Shown here one piece after another: positions 1-12,127 of a stretch of 64,000 nucleotides of DNA. This stretch comes from Thuidium tamariscinum (Eukaryota; Streptophyta; Bryopsida; Hypnales; Thuidiaceae). The notes beneath the pieces are model-generated. The model was given only the letters and a program-made list of their open reading frames with translations. It was not told the origin of the DNA and ran no database searches. The first letter of the stretch is position 1. Each line of letters begins with the position of its first letter. Location: NCBI GenBank assembly GCA_947034885.2, contig OX344756.2:10970098-11034097 (forward strand), read 5' to 3'. The position numbers were made by a program, and so were the translations under genes.

Positions 1-119
1 TCAATCATTTCGGGACGGAACGGAATTTTTATATGCCATCATCTTATTCTTGGGTATTTCTCCTTAACACAGCTGTTTTTTAATTGAGGAAGATTTAACG
101 ATGAGAACTTGATCCACAG

Positions 120-959
120 CAATTTATTTCGCGTCTTCCAAGCTGCTCCTGGAAGTGAAGAGGCATCTACCTTGGAAGCGAGCAAAAACCCCAATAGGTA
201 TTCGATCGAACTTTGGATTCCTTGCTCTGTAGTTATCTGCTGGGTCTCTTGTTATTGCGTTGCCTTCTTCCCCAGTCATGACTTCATTTTACTCAGTTTT
301 CCATCGTGGAAGAACTTTAATTTAGTCTTTTGATCTGCTTGTTTATGAATCGTCACCAAAGTAGGCGGATGACGACACCGCCAAGGCCTACAAGCAGATT
401 TGCTAGCCTTGCTCGCGGTGGCCGCAGCACCACTAGACAAGGTACCTCGTCTCTGCGTTATCTCCCTTGTCACCGTGCTTTCATTAGTTAAGTGTGCTTT
501 TCTCTTTTGTCTTTTTGAGTGAGACTGAATAACCCTACGCTCATGGAAGCTTTCGAGGAAGGGATCTTAACTCTGTTTCCTTGAATGAGTATTTGTGGAG
601 CCGTTTTACACTTTAAAATATTTTGAGGAAGTGCATCAAGATAGCAAGGTCTAGCTCCTCCTAAAATGGTTCCCATGATAAGTTTCTTGTGAACGTGAAC
701 GTCTTGTAATGTGCTACATACTTCGATTTGATTTTTCAGAGTGAGTGTCCAGACTCATTTTTCACAGCTACCTTATTGCCTATTGATTGACATCAAAGCA
801 TTTGATGCAGGGGCGGGCGTTGAAGGGAGTCCAGGACCATCGGATTTCAATGGAGGTGCGAATGATTTCGCGTCAAAGCTGCTGCATCTAGCATGGCATC
901 CGCAAGCCAATGTTATTGCTTGTGCTGCCTCCAACAGCTTGTACATGTACTACGCCTAG
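120..959 (+). CDS. PP2A 55 kDa regulatory subunit B (B55), C-terminal exons, partial at 5' side
   Basis: Three exons of the WD40 B55 regulatory subunit of protein phosphatase 2A, which recruits substrates to the PP2A core. Exons are 120-197, 365-441 and 811-959, joined by GT-AG introns in matching phase; the stop is TAG at 957-959. The first exon encodes SNLFRVF...PGSEEASTLEASKNPN, the second RRMTTPPRPTSRFASLARGG, and the last ends in KLLHLAWHPQANVIACAASN then SLYMYYA. These are the hallmark C-terminal blades and tail of plant B55 proteins. The HAWHP-type block and the YMYYA ending are strongly family-specific. Bases 1-119 are the end of the preceding intron, and the rest of the gene lies left of the window. 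No break is visible. Confidence 0.93.
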
Positions 960-3049
960 GACTGACTGATGTCAACTAGAACCCTTTATTTTTAGTACAC
1001 CCCATATTCTTACCGCTCCACCCTTTGTGGGGTATCCATCCTTAAAGCTTTCTCATCTGCAGAACCAGATGGAGACACTTGAAGGAGGAAGGTTCTCGTC
1101 TATGAAAGCGAATGCACCGATGCGTTTGCTCTAATTATAATTTGGTCTGTTTAGGGATGTTGTGAGGTTTAGACGAGTTTGGGTTAGTGAGAGAATCTGG
1201 GAGAGAAGGCATATGTCTTTTTGGAAAGGTCACATTTTTCTATTAGATCTTTGCTAGTAGTAATTTATCTAACGACATGCCTCACCCTAATTTCTGTGGA
1301 GGCATGCATTATACGGCTACAAGTTGCCAACATTTTGCTTCGCAGAGAAGTTTGCACTCACCGTCAAGCGACGACGCGTCTTGTAGTGCCCACCTTGGAT
1401 GAGATTGGCTTCCATCACGAAGGAAAGAGGCTCTAGCTTCATTGTTCCGTTCTCTTCGACTGTCCTTTAGGGGAGTGGGGAGCTCTAATTTCTCGTCTGG
1501 CTTAGTTGAGCAGATGACGTTTTAATCTGATTCTTTAATCCTATTGGCTTTTCTTTCTTGTGTGCTCTGTTCGTCATGGGCTTTGAGAATATCATGGGTG
1601 GAGACTTTTCAGTGTCGGGGTTGTACTTTCAGATCGACTTCTAATACCAACCGTGCGTTCATATCTCATTTTCAGCCTGTTTGTGGGCAACATCAGTGGC
1701 GTGGGGAACATTTGTGACCAGGTGTCGTTTTAATCAGGTGGTATTATTGCATTACAGAGCCTGTATTACTGGACAGCGCTAATTGTGTTGGGGATTTCGT
1801 CTTAAGCAGTACCCATTAAAATTGTGGGAATGTAACAGCAACGATCTGAATATTGCCGGAACGCCAGGTACCGTAAGGCGGCTCTTTCAATCAGACATGA
1901 TTTTCTTTTTAAACAAAACCTTTATTCGCCACATTGAAAATCGTGGAACATTTGCAACTATAAGCCTCCTAATTTGTAGGGATCACAGTAAGCATGGCAA
2001 ATAAGACAAATACAAAAAGTTTTCGAAATTGGAATCATGTGGTAGCTTGCTGGAAAGGGGAGAACAATGTGGTTCGGACACACAACCATCCAAGTTCTGA
2101 ATTTTCATCATTGAGATTGCAGAGATTGTTTCAAGTTTTGTTGGCTAGGTTTCCAAATAGTTTAATTCAAACATGACAGATTATTTAATGTAGATTATTT
2201 AATCCGAAGGTCTGGCTTCAGAAGGAAGGTTTTTCTGAATGCCATTTACAGCTGCCTCAGGTCGATTCCAAGTCGGACAGATGTTTTCCTCCGTTGAAAA
2301 GAGAACTTCAGGGCACAAACTCTTTATTCAATGAAGGTCCAACAAATTGAGTCCACAGGGCCATGGAGCAATATTATCAGTTTTTGGTCATGAGAAAGAA
2401 CAAGGAACATCCAGCTTCAACACGGTGCAAAACTCAACCCTCAACAATGAGTGCATCGCCACTGAACCACTTCACAACGACAACACCAGGTAGTTTCCAT
2501 TCATTGCTATTTCCATTCAGCGCTGAAGTGCTCTAGTTAAGCAGGCCGGGGAAAACCCACTAATCAACATCATTTTTCACATTCTAGCCGAACGATCCTC
2601 AGCGGAATTTGGGTCAACAAACTTCACTGCCTGTTTCTTGCGAGTGAGAAATAACCTCAAATAGAAGGTCGTTTGAGAAGTCCACAAGAAAAGATGGAGT
2701 GTGTGGCCAAAAACTGGTAGAATTAGTTGAGATCATTACCGCAAAGAATGTGAGGAAGATGGTAACTAATCGGAGTAATCCCAATGGTCATGGAAGACCT
2801 GTCCCCTATGCGATACCACCCGTGTGATTACAGCAGAGAAACAAACAAAGAAAACGAGCTAGCGTTCTCTGGTACTATACAGACTACTTTCAAGTTTCAA
2901 CAGATGGGTACAACCTCATTACCGGTATTGGGGAAGAAATTCCCGCGGTGAAGCTTGAAAAAACAATGTCGAGGTTAGTAAACCCCTCTTTCGGCTCAGA
3001 ATCTGGCTACTTTTCGGGAGCTTCAAGCTGCTGCACCTGGCAGTGTGAG
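960..3049. other. Intergenic region / 3'UTR of PP2A-B55, no gene seen
   Basis: The first few hundred bases are presumably the B55 3'UTR. The rest holds only short open frames without recognisable protein character, and no clear repeat structure was found. Confidence 0.5.
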
Positions 3050-3555
3050 AGTTCCACCTCCTCGCTCACATGTGAAGCCGCCACAGATCGAGCGCACCTC
3101 AGGGTCTAATACGTCATTGATTTTCACCTGCTCTCCCGCCACTATCGCCTCCTCTGCTACCTCAATTACATCCAGTGACTCCCATCCCTAAGATTCAGGT
3201 GGCGCCTTGCCCTAATACAGTTCCCACATTGCCATTCCCAGCGAGAACAAGTCGTCCCCCTTGACAGGCGGGGGGGCGCACCACTGACCGACGGCCTTGA
3301 CCATGGAACAGAGATCTCCGAGTGACTCGCACAATCACATTCCTCCTCGCTAGTTTCGAAGTCACAGAGACGAACGTGCCCATCACGGCAAACGAGGAAA
3401 TTGGACAATTTGAGGTCTCCGTGGATGATGCCCACGCTACGGAGCTTTTGCGCGGTTCGCACCATCTCAAATGCAATCTGCTAGCTTTCGGCTCAACTCG
3501 CAGGTCTCTGAGTTCACAGGCTTCCCCCGTTCCATGACGATGCCTCTCGGTTTAC
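3050..3555 (-). pseudogene. Degenerate protein-kinase domain fragment
   Basis: On the minus strand, pieces of one kinase domain lie in order but in different frames. A hinge-like WNGGSL (about 3525-3540) is followed by VGIIHGDLKLSNFLVCRDG (catalytic loop HGDLKLSN) with LCDFETSEEE. DFE stands where DFG would be. Then QWCAPPPVKGDDLFSLGMAM lies in another frame and gives the APE/D-x-x-S-x-G region, followed by a helix-rich tail to about 3050. At least two frameshifts and in-frame stops separate the blocks, and the N-lobe is missing, cut off near a palindromic repeat. The subfamily cannot be named. It is distinct in sequence from the kinase carried by the hAT element at 41-43 kb, although both have an NGG(S/T)L hinge. 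Confidence 0.7.
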
Positions 3556-3617
3556 CACGAATCGAGCTAAAGTGCTGCGTTGGAGGTTTGCGATACCCAA
3601 AAGGAATAACGAGCTCT

Positions 3618-3646
3618 GCACTTCAGCTCGAATCGAGCTGAAGTGC
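3618..3646. repeat. 29-bp near-perfect palindrome with related copies nearby
   Basis: The arms GCACTTCAGCTCGA and the complementary ATCGAGCTGAAGTGC form an almost perfect palindrome. Related half or full copies (TCGAATCGAGCTAAAGTG type) lie at about 3557-3576 and 5281-5302, on either side of the LINE remnant. No known family was recognised. Confidence 0.55.
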
Positions 3647-3877
3647 TTGTAAAGCAGTTTTTGCCAAGAAAATGCTGGGTTTTTTTTTTAAACAAATGAA
3701 ACGGGATTTCATTACCATGAAAATAAGTCACATACCGGCCAGCCACAAGTGGCCTGACCGGGCAGGACACAAACAAGCAACGACGGACAGACAGACGAGA
3801 ACCGCCCCTGATCCGCGCAAGCGGCTCAAAAACAAAGCCGGCCGCAGGGCCCGAAGTAATCCACACCAGCTGACCAT

Positions 3878-4240
3878 CTACCATCTAGCAAAAAACTGAA
3901 ATTTACATCTCCGATTCTTAAAATCCTCAAGCAGCTTGTGCCGCGTCTCATCGGATCTCTTCTTGTTGCTGGTGATGTTAGCCCATTCCGCGCGACCGTA
4001 GTCAATGAGCCCTTTCCAAATGAGCGCCTGGACCTTCTCTCGGGACCAAGAAAACGCATTAAACACGAGGTCGTTCCTCTGAAGCCAGAGAGTCCATAGA
4101 ACGGTGGTTCGAATTTCCATCCAGATTCCCCTCACAAGATTGAATTTCCGCGGCAGTCCCTGCGAGAAGATTCTCTGCCTCCAGTGCAGGGGGCGCCAGG
4201 GCCCTTGGGCTTCTCTGCCGATGAGGAGCGCATTCATCAC
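3878..4240 (-). pseudogene. LINE ORF2 C-terminal fragment
   Basis: Residues include GIWMEIRTTVLWTLWLQRND, then LVFNAFSWSREKVQALIWKG and LIDYGRAEW. This matches the end of plant LINE reverse-transcriptase polyproteins, downstream of the zinc-binding zf-RVT motif. Only the last 120 or so residues remain, joined to the ORF1 fragment by a large deletion. Confidence 0.68.
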
Positions 4241-4244
4241 CGAG

Positions 4245-4856
4245 GGATTCCCCAGGGATCCCCCTCAACGTGATCGAGGTAGGGACTTTCATCTTGACAG
4301 CCCGGTTAGCGTTGAACCCTGGGACCCAGGACTGGAGGATACAAGTGCCCCATCTCGACCTATGAGGCGTGAGCATGAGTAGCCTCTGAGTGGCGCTGTT
4401 CTGCCTCGTGTCCAGCTGAAAGAAACCTCTCCCCAGATCACGCCCTAAGCCTACCCATTCTCTAATCTGGGCTTTGATTTCCTCAAGCCAGTGAGCTAGT
4501 GTCGCTTGGGATTGACGGCCCTCCACGAAGTAGGCCACGACTGCGAATTTCCGAAGCCGCTCTGTTTCCTTCTTCACTATTTCCTGATTAACTTGCACTT
4601 CAAGCACATTGTTGCAAATAAGGAACCCAGCGGCGCTACGTGCATAACCTTCTGGCAGAGACTCACCCGGCGTGGCCTTCGTTGGATGAATCGCTGCGAA
4701 TTGGCCCAGGTAGGAGACCGCTGTGACCAATTCGGGATCCACTTCGTCCTCCTTCCGGGCAGCACCTCCAAATGTCAGGTTCGATGCCGACCGAGAGATG
4801 GCTGGGGCGTGCTCCATTTGCTCCTTGAGCATAGTTGCATAGGAAGGGCGCTCCAT
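4245..4856 (-). pseudogene. LINE ORF1 N-terminal fragment (DUF4283-type)
   Basis: Starts MERPSYATMLKEQMEHAP. It contains FLICNNVLEVQVNQEIVKKE and AVVAYFVEGRQSQATLAHWL, then RGFFQLDT...LLMLTPHRSRWGTCI and PTSITLRGIPGESLG. That order of blocks is the DUF4283 domain found in plant LINE ORF1 and related proteins. After GESLG the frame runs into unrelated residues, because the sequence jumps to the ORF2 tail in a different frame. Confidence 0.7.
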
Positions 4857-5105
4857 CGTGAATCGGTTCTCGCCACCTTGGTCTATCTGCCAAACCCTAA
4901 AAAAGCCCTAAAAGCAGAGTTGCTGCCCCACCCACGCTTGATCCCTGCGCCACCTGTTGGTGCAGTGGAAAGGAAGAGATCGCTACAAGCGATTCTACAA
5001 GAAAGGATTGGACTAAAACGACATACTTAGGTGATGCGGATCAAACGATCGCTCATGGCGTGTTCACCTCCGCGGGAACACACCCTGAGCAGCGCCGCGC
5101 CATCC

Positions 5106-6058
5106 TTCGCTGGTAGGATTTAAGTAAATGCTGTTATCACATTGCCTGCAGCTTATATAGGCCAATGTGCGGGACTGTATACATCACAGTTTTCTGTGTT
5201 CAAAAAGACTTGAACTCAAGAGTTCAAATGCTTTCTCGAAGGTTGTCAACAGTTCTTCAATCTGCTTCGAATGTGAATTTTAGCTCGAATCGAGCTAAAG
5301 TGTATTTACTGCAACGAATTCCAAGAGGTTGAAGGGATGCCTGTTGGTGTTCCAGAGTGCGAAGGTCTTCCACCCTGCCCCCCACTAATCCAAAACTGGG
5401 CTCAGCTGATCCCAAGCTAAATTCTCTACATTCCACACTATATAAATATTTATTGTTAATCTATAAGAATGCGCTACTTTTGAATTAGTTACTAGTGTAT
5501 ACAGTTGGAATTCATGAACCTCCATGTATATGAAGGGAAGTACTTTTAATAAATATTTGTCAATTTTGATGGCTTGTAGAGTAACTTGCTTGGGATAAGG
5601 CAACCTAATAGTGAAAGCACCAACAGGTGGTTGCTTTTGATGACCACTGCATTTCAACTTCAAAAATGTGTTATTAATTCCAAAAGGGTCCGAAATATAT
5701 GAAACAACTCGGGTTAGATGCCAATTACATTTTTCTTCCCACGAAAATTTACTGAAAATTGTTTCAAGGAGCTTAGCTTCCCCGAAAAAGCGATCAGCTC
5801 TTACATGGTCGCTTTACAAGCTTCCTACCTTACAGCCAGGTTTCAAAACAAAACATGCTCAATCCTCAAACCAGTGTACACACAAACGCACAGCTGCATT
5901 ATTCCTCGAACCTTGTGAGGCTATTGAATAACAGTACTCGAGCTCATGGTCACAGCAGTTATGCCAGGACCGCCTCTACCAAATGGGAGAGAAAATGGGA
6001 CAACCGTATCTAATTTACTGCTGGAAAACACCTGCATTCTCATAGCAACACTACTCAC
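5106..6058. other. Intergenic, no gene seen
   Basis: Moderately AT-rich sequence. It contains one copy of the TCGAGCTAAAGTG repeat at about 5281-5302 and a TATA-rich patch near 5435-5465. Open frames here (for example 5668-5931 and 5946-6245) have no recognisable protein character and partly oppose the last exon of the next gene. Confidence 0.45.
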
Positions 6059-9000
6059 TCAATCATGCCAAGTTTTCTTGGGCTTCCCGTATTCTTCCTC
6101 TAAGTTGTACCCAGGCGTGGGAGCTGCACCATATGCTGCACCAACAAAAACAAATGCCCACAGCATCAGCAGATCAATTCTAGTGAAGGGGTCGCAGAAA
6201 TATCATTTCATGCGAATCACAGTCAAAGATATACTAACTTCTTAAGCGTAATAATAAACTTGCATCCTCGAAAGACTGAAGGTAACTGCAACTAAAATCA
6301 TCATCCAATTCAGCATGTGAACACGATTCTTCTTATGAAATTGTTTTAAGGTTTCTGTTGAATCTTGTTGGGAGTTACAAGGGGATCTTAGATTCTCATA
6401 GCACATGCATTTCTGGGACAATGTATGGAGAAACTATGAATTTCTGAAGAGCTGAAAGTAAGGGTACCAAAAATCGATCGACCCTCGGCTCTCTCCTGAC
6501 TAGGGACTGTAAATCTTAGGTTTCCGTTTCAGAAATGAATCGCCATTAGCTGCAGTTGATTTGTTTATTCATGGGGAAAAATGGAGTAGTTCGATGGAAA
6601 CTACAATACTAAGAAAAAAACGCATTGCGAAAAGACGTCGAAAGTGACAGTACCTGAGCCATAAGGACCTTCTGATGATCCATAAGGACCTTCTGAATTC
6701 TGAGGGCGCCTTCCATAGGGCCCTGGTCTCTCTTCACCATACTCTGGTTTATGGGGCTTCTGTGAGTAGCCACTTCCATATTCTGGTCACAGAAGGAAAA
6801 CATCTTACTGACAAGATTTGCATCAAAAAAACCTATTGAATCCTTTTAAAATAAAACTCAACATTACGAGAATACAAAAAAGCTTGATAGTTCACATTGA
6901 CAAGCCAGGAGCCACAGAGCTTTCACTATTCAATCAATGCAGAAGTGGTTACACTGATCTTATTGTAGATAAAACGAAAAAAAATGAAGAGAGGTTCAAC
7001 ACGACAGCCATACCTTCATCTTCATAATGCGGGGCTTGGCTTTTCTGAGGACGACGAGGACCATCATACTGCTCCTCCTCTTCATACAAGGAAGGTCGTG
7101 GTTTCTGAGGACGTCCGCCATACCCTGCCTCTGCCTCATACGGCCCATGGGGGCGAGGTTGCTGAGGACGGCCACTGTACTCAGACTCCTCAGATTCATA
7201 CCTTGAGGGCCGAGGTTTCGGAGGATAAACACCATACTCTTCCTCTTCATACTTTGAAGGCCGTGGCTTTTGAGGACGAGCACTATACTCTTCCTCTTCT
7301 TCATATTTTGAAGGGCGAGGTTTCTGAGGACGGGCACTATATTCAGAGTCTTCTTCATACTTCGAAGGGCGGGGCCTCTGAGGGTGTCCTCCATATTCAT
7401 ATTCTTCAGATGAGGCGTGAGGTTTTTGAGGACGGCCACTGTACTCAGATTCCTCAGATTCATACCTTGTGGGCCGAGGTTTCGGAGGATAAACACCATA
7501 CTCTTCTTCTTCTTCATACTTTGAGGGTCGAGGTTTCTGAGGACGAGCAACATACTCTTCCTCTTCTTCATACTTTGAGGGTCGAGGTTTGGAAGGCCGA
7601 AACTCTGGTTCTTCCGAGTCATGCTTTGAAGGTCGGGGTTTGGGAGGGTGAAACCCTTCGTCCACCTCACTCGCATGACCTAACACATCAAATGCACCCA
7701 ATGGCTTGAGTATTGTCAAGATATGCATTAAACAAAATTACTGTGCCTTACAAACTTTGGGACCGGAGTGAATAGAGGACCCATCAGCGTTCTGTAGGGT
7801 ATGAGAGGCGACCAGTTCTAACCAGAGTATACAAGAGCTTTGTGAATTTACAAGAATACAAAGTTAATGAGATCAACCCCAAGAGAACCCCTTTTCTGTA
7901 AGACCCTAAGCAGGATGGCTTGTACGAACCCTATATGCTCCACCCTACAGATATTTTAATATATGAGGATCGTTTAAGTATGGTGCACCCTCAAGCTAGG
8001 GCGGGGGGACCTTCATCCAAAAAAGATCTTCAAAGGTCCCGGGCCTGGAAGAAATCGTGTAGTATGCTAACTTCCCCTTTAGTACGAATGAACAATTATA
8101 TATACGAATTCATGTTAGGTTCCTCGAGATGGCATAGAAGGAACCGTTCAGTGCGATTGTAGAATAACTTCAAAAACTGAATCTTACCACCGGGAGGTTT
8201 TGTAGACCCTGGCGCAACTGGAATCTCGTGCTTTTGTCCATACTTGTCCAGGTAGGTACTCGCTTTCTTCAAGTAATCACCATATTGGGAGTTCTCTCCT
8301 CCGTACATCGACAATCCATCGAGCAGATCGGAGGCCGCATCTGTTACCAGAAATGTCACTAATTAGCACTATTTCAAAAGGTTTGATTGCTATCCACTTC
8401 TCTTCAGCCCACATGTGATGATTCTTTATGTTGAAAAGGCTCAAAGGTGTGCCTTCTCATGACCTTGATAAATCTCCAAAGTCTAGGGCAAGGAGTTATA
8501 AAAAGGACCTGGAATGCAGACTAGGCTTCTTATGAGATTCTATAGGGTATTAAAGCTGACTAATTCCTATCCGAACTATAGAGGACCCTAGTGTATTTAC
8601 AGAAATCAAATGACAAAAAGTCAAACCCTACGGAACCTATTTTTCAGAACTTTTTTATTGAACCCTATCAAGACGAACTAAGGTAACTTTGCCTATGACA
8701 TGCCATCCAGCCCATCACAGGCGAAATTATACTAATGGTGTACAATCCAAATCTGAAATGTGCACCACTAGAATATTTTTGCCTGTGATGGGCTGGCTGG
8801 CATTTTGCCTGTCATAGGCAGAGATACCCTACTAAGCCCACAGGCATCCTGTACTTATCACAAACCATTCTCACCCCGCGAGGAAGAGTTTATAATGAGG
8901 ATCTCCGCAGAGCATCCTGAAACCGGGATGAGGGCCAGCTTGGTCCTGGAGGAAGAAACCCTATAGAGGGTTGTGTTTCCCCCTTCAAGTCCACTACAGT

Positions 9001-10023
9001 GCAAACTAGCAAAAGTTCATACCAGTCCCAAAAACATTAACCTTAAATGTGAATTGTTACCATACTTGCAAGCTTGCCTTGATCCACTTTCTTTCCAGCA
9101 GCAGCTTGGTAGAGTGTCTGCGAGGAATATCATAAACCAAATAAGGTGGAGGATAGTAAAACCTTTGGGAACCTGACCTCTCCTGTCCGGACCCTTGCTC
9201 AAAGCAGCAGCAACTCATCTATTCACACACTTGGTTGGCCTTCAATCAGCAAGTGGACTAAGCATGAAAAAAATCGCTAAAAAGCTACAGTCACTCATCC
9301 TTGAATGGAAATGGGGTTACCTACTGTCCCTTCAATAGTGGTATACGACCTCCCACTTTGAACGATTGCATAACATATTCATACACAGATAAAATTGATC
9401 TCGAGAGCGTTTGGCCACTATAACCAAAGGGATCCCTCCAGTGACCTCTATACTGATCTCTTAATGAAAGAACATTGATTTGCTTCAAATAAAAAACCCA
9501 GGTCATTCTCACGGGGTTTTGATTTCGGTTCAAAATCCAACGAGGCTCATTCTCACAGGGTTCTGATTTGCTTCAAACACACAACACAGCTCGTTCTCAC
9601 AGGGCTTCGATTTCAATTCAAAAATACAACACGGCTCAATCTCACAGAGTTTTCAAATTGCTTCAGCCCCCACCCCCCCCGCCTAATAGACCTCTGCCTC
9701 ACCTGGGCACTACCAAAGAGCTCGCTAGTGGATGGTTTCTTCTTCTGCCCCTCGCCCGTCTTGTGCGGCTTCCCCTCGTCATACTCACTCCCATGAGGTC
9801 GCTCGTACTCGTCCTCCTCTCTTCTCGGCTTGGGCTTGCTGGGCCTTTCCTCCTCGTACGCCTCATCATGCTTAGGCTTGGGTTTCGTCTTCTCCCCACC
9901 CATAAACCCACCAATCAAGTCCCCAAACCCTCCAGATCCCGACCCTGACCCCTCGCCTTCGTTCTTCTTCTTCTTCCCCTGCACCTCCTGGGCAATCTTC
10001 GCCGCATTCATGAGAAAATCCAT
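6059..10023 (-). CDS. Nodulin-related-protein-1-like protein with long Pro/Lys/Glu/Tyr repeat region
   Basis: Six-exon minus-strand gene: 10023-9703, 9117-9066, 8340-8188, 7679-7014, 6782-6654 and 6135-6059. All splice sites are GT-AG and phases match, giving 1398 nt or 465 codons plus stop. Exons 1-3 encode SELFGSAQTLYQAAAGKK, VDQGKLANAASDLLDGLSMY and DYLKKASTYLDKYG, which resembles the small conserved domain of plant nodulin-related protein 1 (SELL..AK..., AASDLLDA..KY, YLEKA..YL). Family members are usually much shorter. Here a Gly/Ser and KPKPK-rich N-terminal part and a 220-residue exon of about ten RPQKPRPSKYEEEEEY-like repeats are added. The last exon encodes AYGAAPTPGYNLEEEYGKPK and ends KTWHD. 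The protein is highly charged and probably disordered; its function is unknown. The start was chosen at the first ATG of the long frame. Confidence 0.82.
8690..8820. mobile_element. Hairpin MITE inside intron 2 of the nodulin-related-like gene
   Basis: About 131 bp with long imperfect inverted termini. The left end has GCCTATGACATGCC and CCAGCCCATCACAGGC; the right end has the complementary GCCTGTGATGGGCTGG and TGTCATAGGC. The central 50 bp is unrelated. No clear target duplication or superfamily was recognised. Confidence 0.65.
9480..9665. repeat. Four-copy tandem repeat, unit about 45 bp, in intron 1
   Basis: The block TC(A/G)(T/A)TCTCAC(A/G)GGG followed by TTTGCTTCAA-like sequence recurs at about 9503, 9547, 9591 and 9636, a period of 44-45 bp. 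It lies within intron 1 of the nodulin-related-like gene. Confidence 0.75.
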
Positions 10024-12124
10024 CTTGCAACACCTGAGAAACCAGAACGAAAACGAAAACTTCACCGTCAAAGAAAGCACATAACACCCAAACCCAAACG
10101 CAGTCAGGGATGTATAGGTGTAGATCTCAAAAGAGACTACGGAGACGCTTCAGAAAGAACGAAATTCCGGAGAAGAAGTTGAAGTGAACTGGATGGATTG
10201 CGGCACGAGCGAGTGAGACGCTTGCCTTGCTGAAATTCGGTGACTCGGTGTGGGAAGGGCGAATTGGAAGACTTGAAGTTTTGAAGCACATTCGTCGAAT
10301 GCGGAGGCTATGGGGTTCGGTGCGTCGAAGCCAGAGTCGGAAACGACGGAAAGGAAGGTTCGGGAAATTGCGGAGCTGACTGACAAGTGGGAGTCACAAC
10401 TTCACTGAATTGAACAAAGGTGCTGTAAAATTACACGCGTACCCATTATAATCAGTGTCCAAAATGTGATAACTGAAAATAGCAACACCTCAACCCTAAA
10501 GAACGCCATGGACACTAAGTGTTTGATGGATGATAGAGAATCCTTCCGAATGTAGCACGGGTGAGGTTCAGAAACCTTACAAACTTTTGCATCATGTTGA
10601 GACTAGGTCAACTTTGGGAGGCCCATGTGCTCAAAATTAAACGGAATTTCAAATTGTGAATTGTGTTGGAATCACATTGAAGTCTACTTTATCATCATTA
10701 GAAATACACATGTATAATATTGAAAACCATACAAAGAGTTTGATGCTTTCTACACACTATGTACTATTTAGTGTTGCCAACATGTGTGGAAATTACAACT
10801 TGTATTCAATGGTACATATAAGAAATGAACCTTCATAATTGCTTTAGAGATACTTGATTCTATAAAATTTGAATTGCTTGTATGATTTCTTGCTTCTTCT
10901 ACACCCCCATTGCAAATTTCTTTTTATTGTCATCATAAGGTAGATAGTTCTAAATTGTTGTATGATTTGAAATGATTCATTTTTTATTTGTTATGAAGTT
11001 GAAGTGCACTTCATTGTGGTTCCAACATAATTTGTGGTTTCAAAATTGGTTCATTTTAGAACAGGCTAGAGCTTCCTAACGTTGTTGAGGTTTTCAATGA
11101 AAAATTTGTAAGGTTTCTAGACCTAACCTCTACAAAAGTCAGTAGATGTTTATCCTTGGAATTTTACCTGTGAAAAGGAGAGGTTTAGTATAGTAGAGTG
11201 ATCTCCAATTAATCTTCTTTGGTTTGTTTTTATCAATCAAATAATTCATGTGGTATGAAAAAAGACAATTTCTATCATGATTAGTCCAGGTATTGTAATG
11301 ATACAAAAAACTTTCAATGTCTTTTGTGTGTCTACATAATAAAGTTTTTATTCAATTACACTAGTAACTATAGAAAAAATTGTTGCTAATAGAATGTAAA
11401 TTTTCTACAAGAAAAATACATTATAAATTTTGTAAAGTAACACTCTTTGGGCCTCTACAATGGGACATCGACTTAGTAGGAAACAATGCATTGGAACCTT
11501 GAAGCACAAGAGAATAATGTACAAATAGAAGTATCGATAATTAGCCACTTGTTAATGTATTTAAGTTTAAGTAGGAGACTTGGCTATTTCACAAGTAGAT
11601 TTGGTTTGCTACACAACAAAAAATATGTGTATGTTTTAGATACTTGCTACTACCTAACATTTGGGCCAAAATGCAACATTCAAACCATTATGAATAAAGG
11701 AGTTTGTCTTTAAAGATGCAATAATCACTTTGGATGAATGAGAAGGTATTTCAACATACCACTAGTTTGAAGCAGTTTGTGTGGATGTCAAAGCATGTAG
11801 GGATTAGTGTCTTGTTGATAACACTTCACAATAGAACTATTTGTTAGAATGGAAGGAGGGATTGAATCAAGTTCAATTACCTAATTAGTAATGTGTAAGC
11901 ACCCATTATCAACAATTTATCATTGTCATTGTATACAATAGTAACAAAAAGTTTGTTATCAAGCTAAGTTGGATCCAATGATACAAAACAATCCCAATTT
12001 GGATCATTATTGCATTTTTTACATGTCTCAAAAGCTTCAAAATGACCCAGGGAGATCACTTCTTGTAATTTTAAGTATACATGTGTGAATAGAATATTTA
12101 ACATGAGGCTATTTACCTTCATTA
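10024..12124. other. 5' flank of the nodulin-related-like gene and AT-rich intergenic DNA
   Basis: 10024-10400 is GC-richer and probably holds the 5'UTR and promoter of the minus-strand gene. From 10.4 kb on the sequence is AT-rich, and I see no gene. Confidence 0.45.
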
Positions 12125-12127
12125 TAG

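Larger units (their letters stand above)
3672..5105 (-). mobile_element. Internally deleted LINE (L1-type, plant)
   Basis: Minus-strand non-LTR retrotransposon remnant. At the 5' side (about 4857-5105) is a GC-rich leader. Next come an ORF1 start with a DUF4283-type domain (4856 down to about 4245), then directly the last part of ORF2 (about 4240-3880), a short 3'UTR, and an A-rich tail on the minus strand at about 3672-3684. The middle, meaning the rest of ORF1, the endonuclease and nearly all of the reverse transcriptase, is missing. This implies a deletion of several kb, judged from normal LINE length. No convincing target-site duplication was found, so the ends are approximate. Confidence 0.72.

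Noticed and set aside
6984-7709. 241-residue plus-strand frame opposite exon 4 of the nodulin-related-like gene
   Set aside because: It is the shadow of a highly repetitive coding exon; the minus strand has the splice sites and matching phases.
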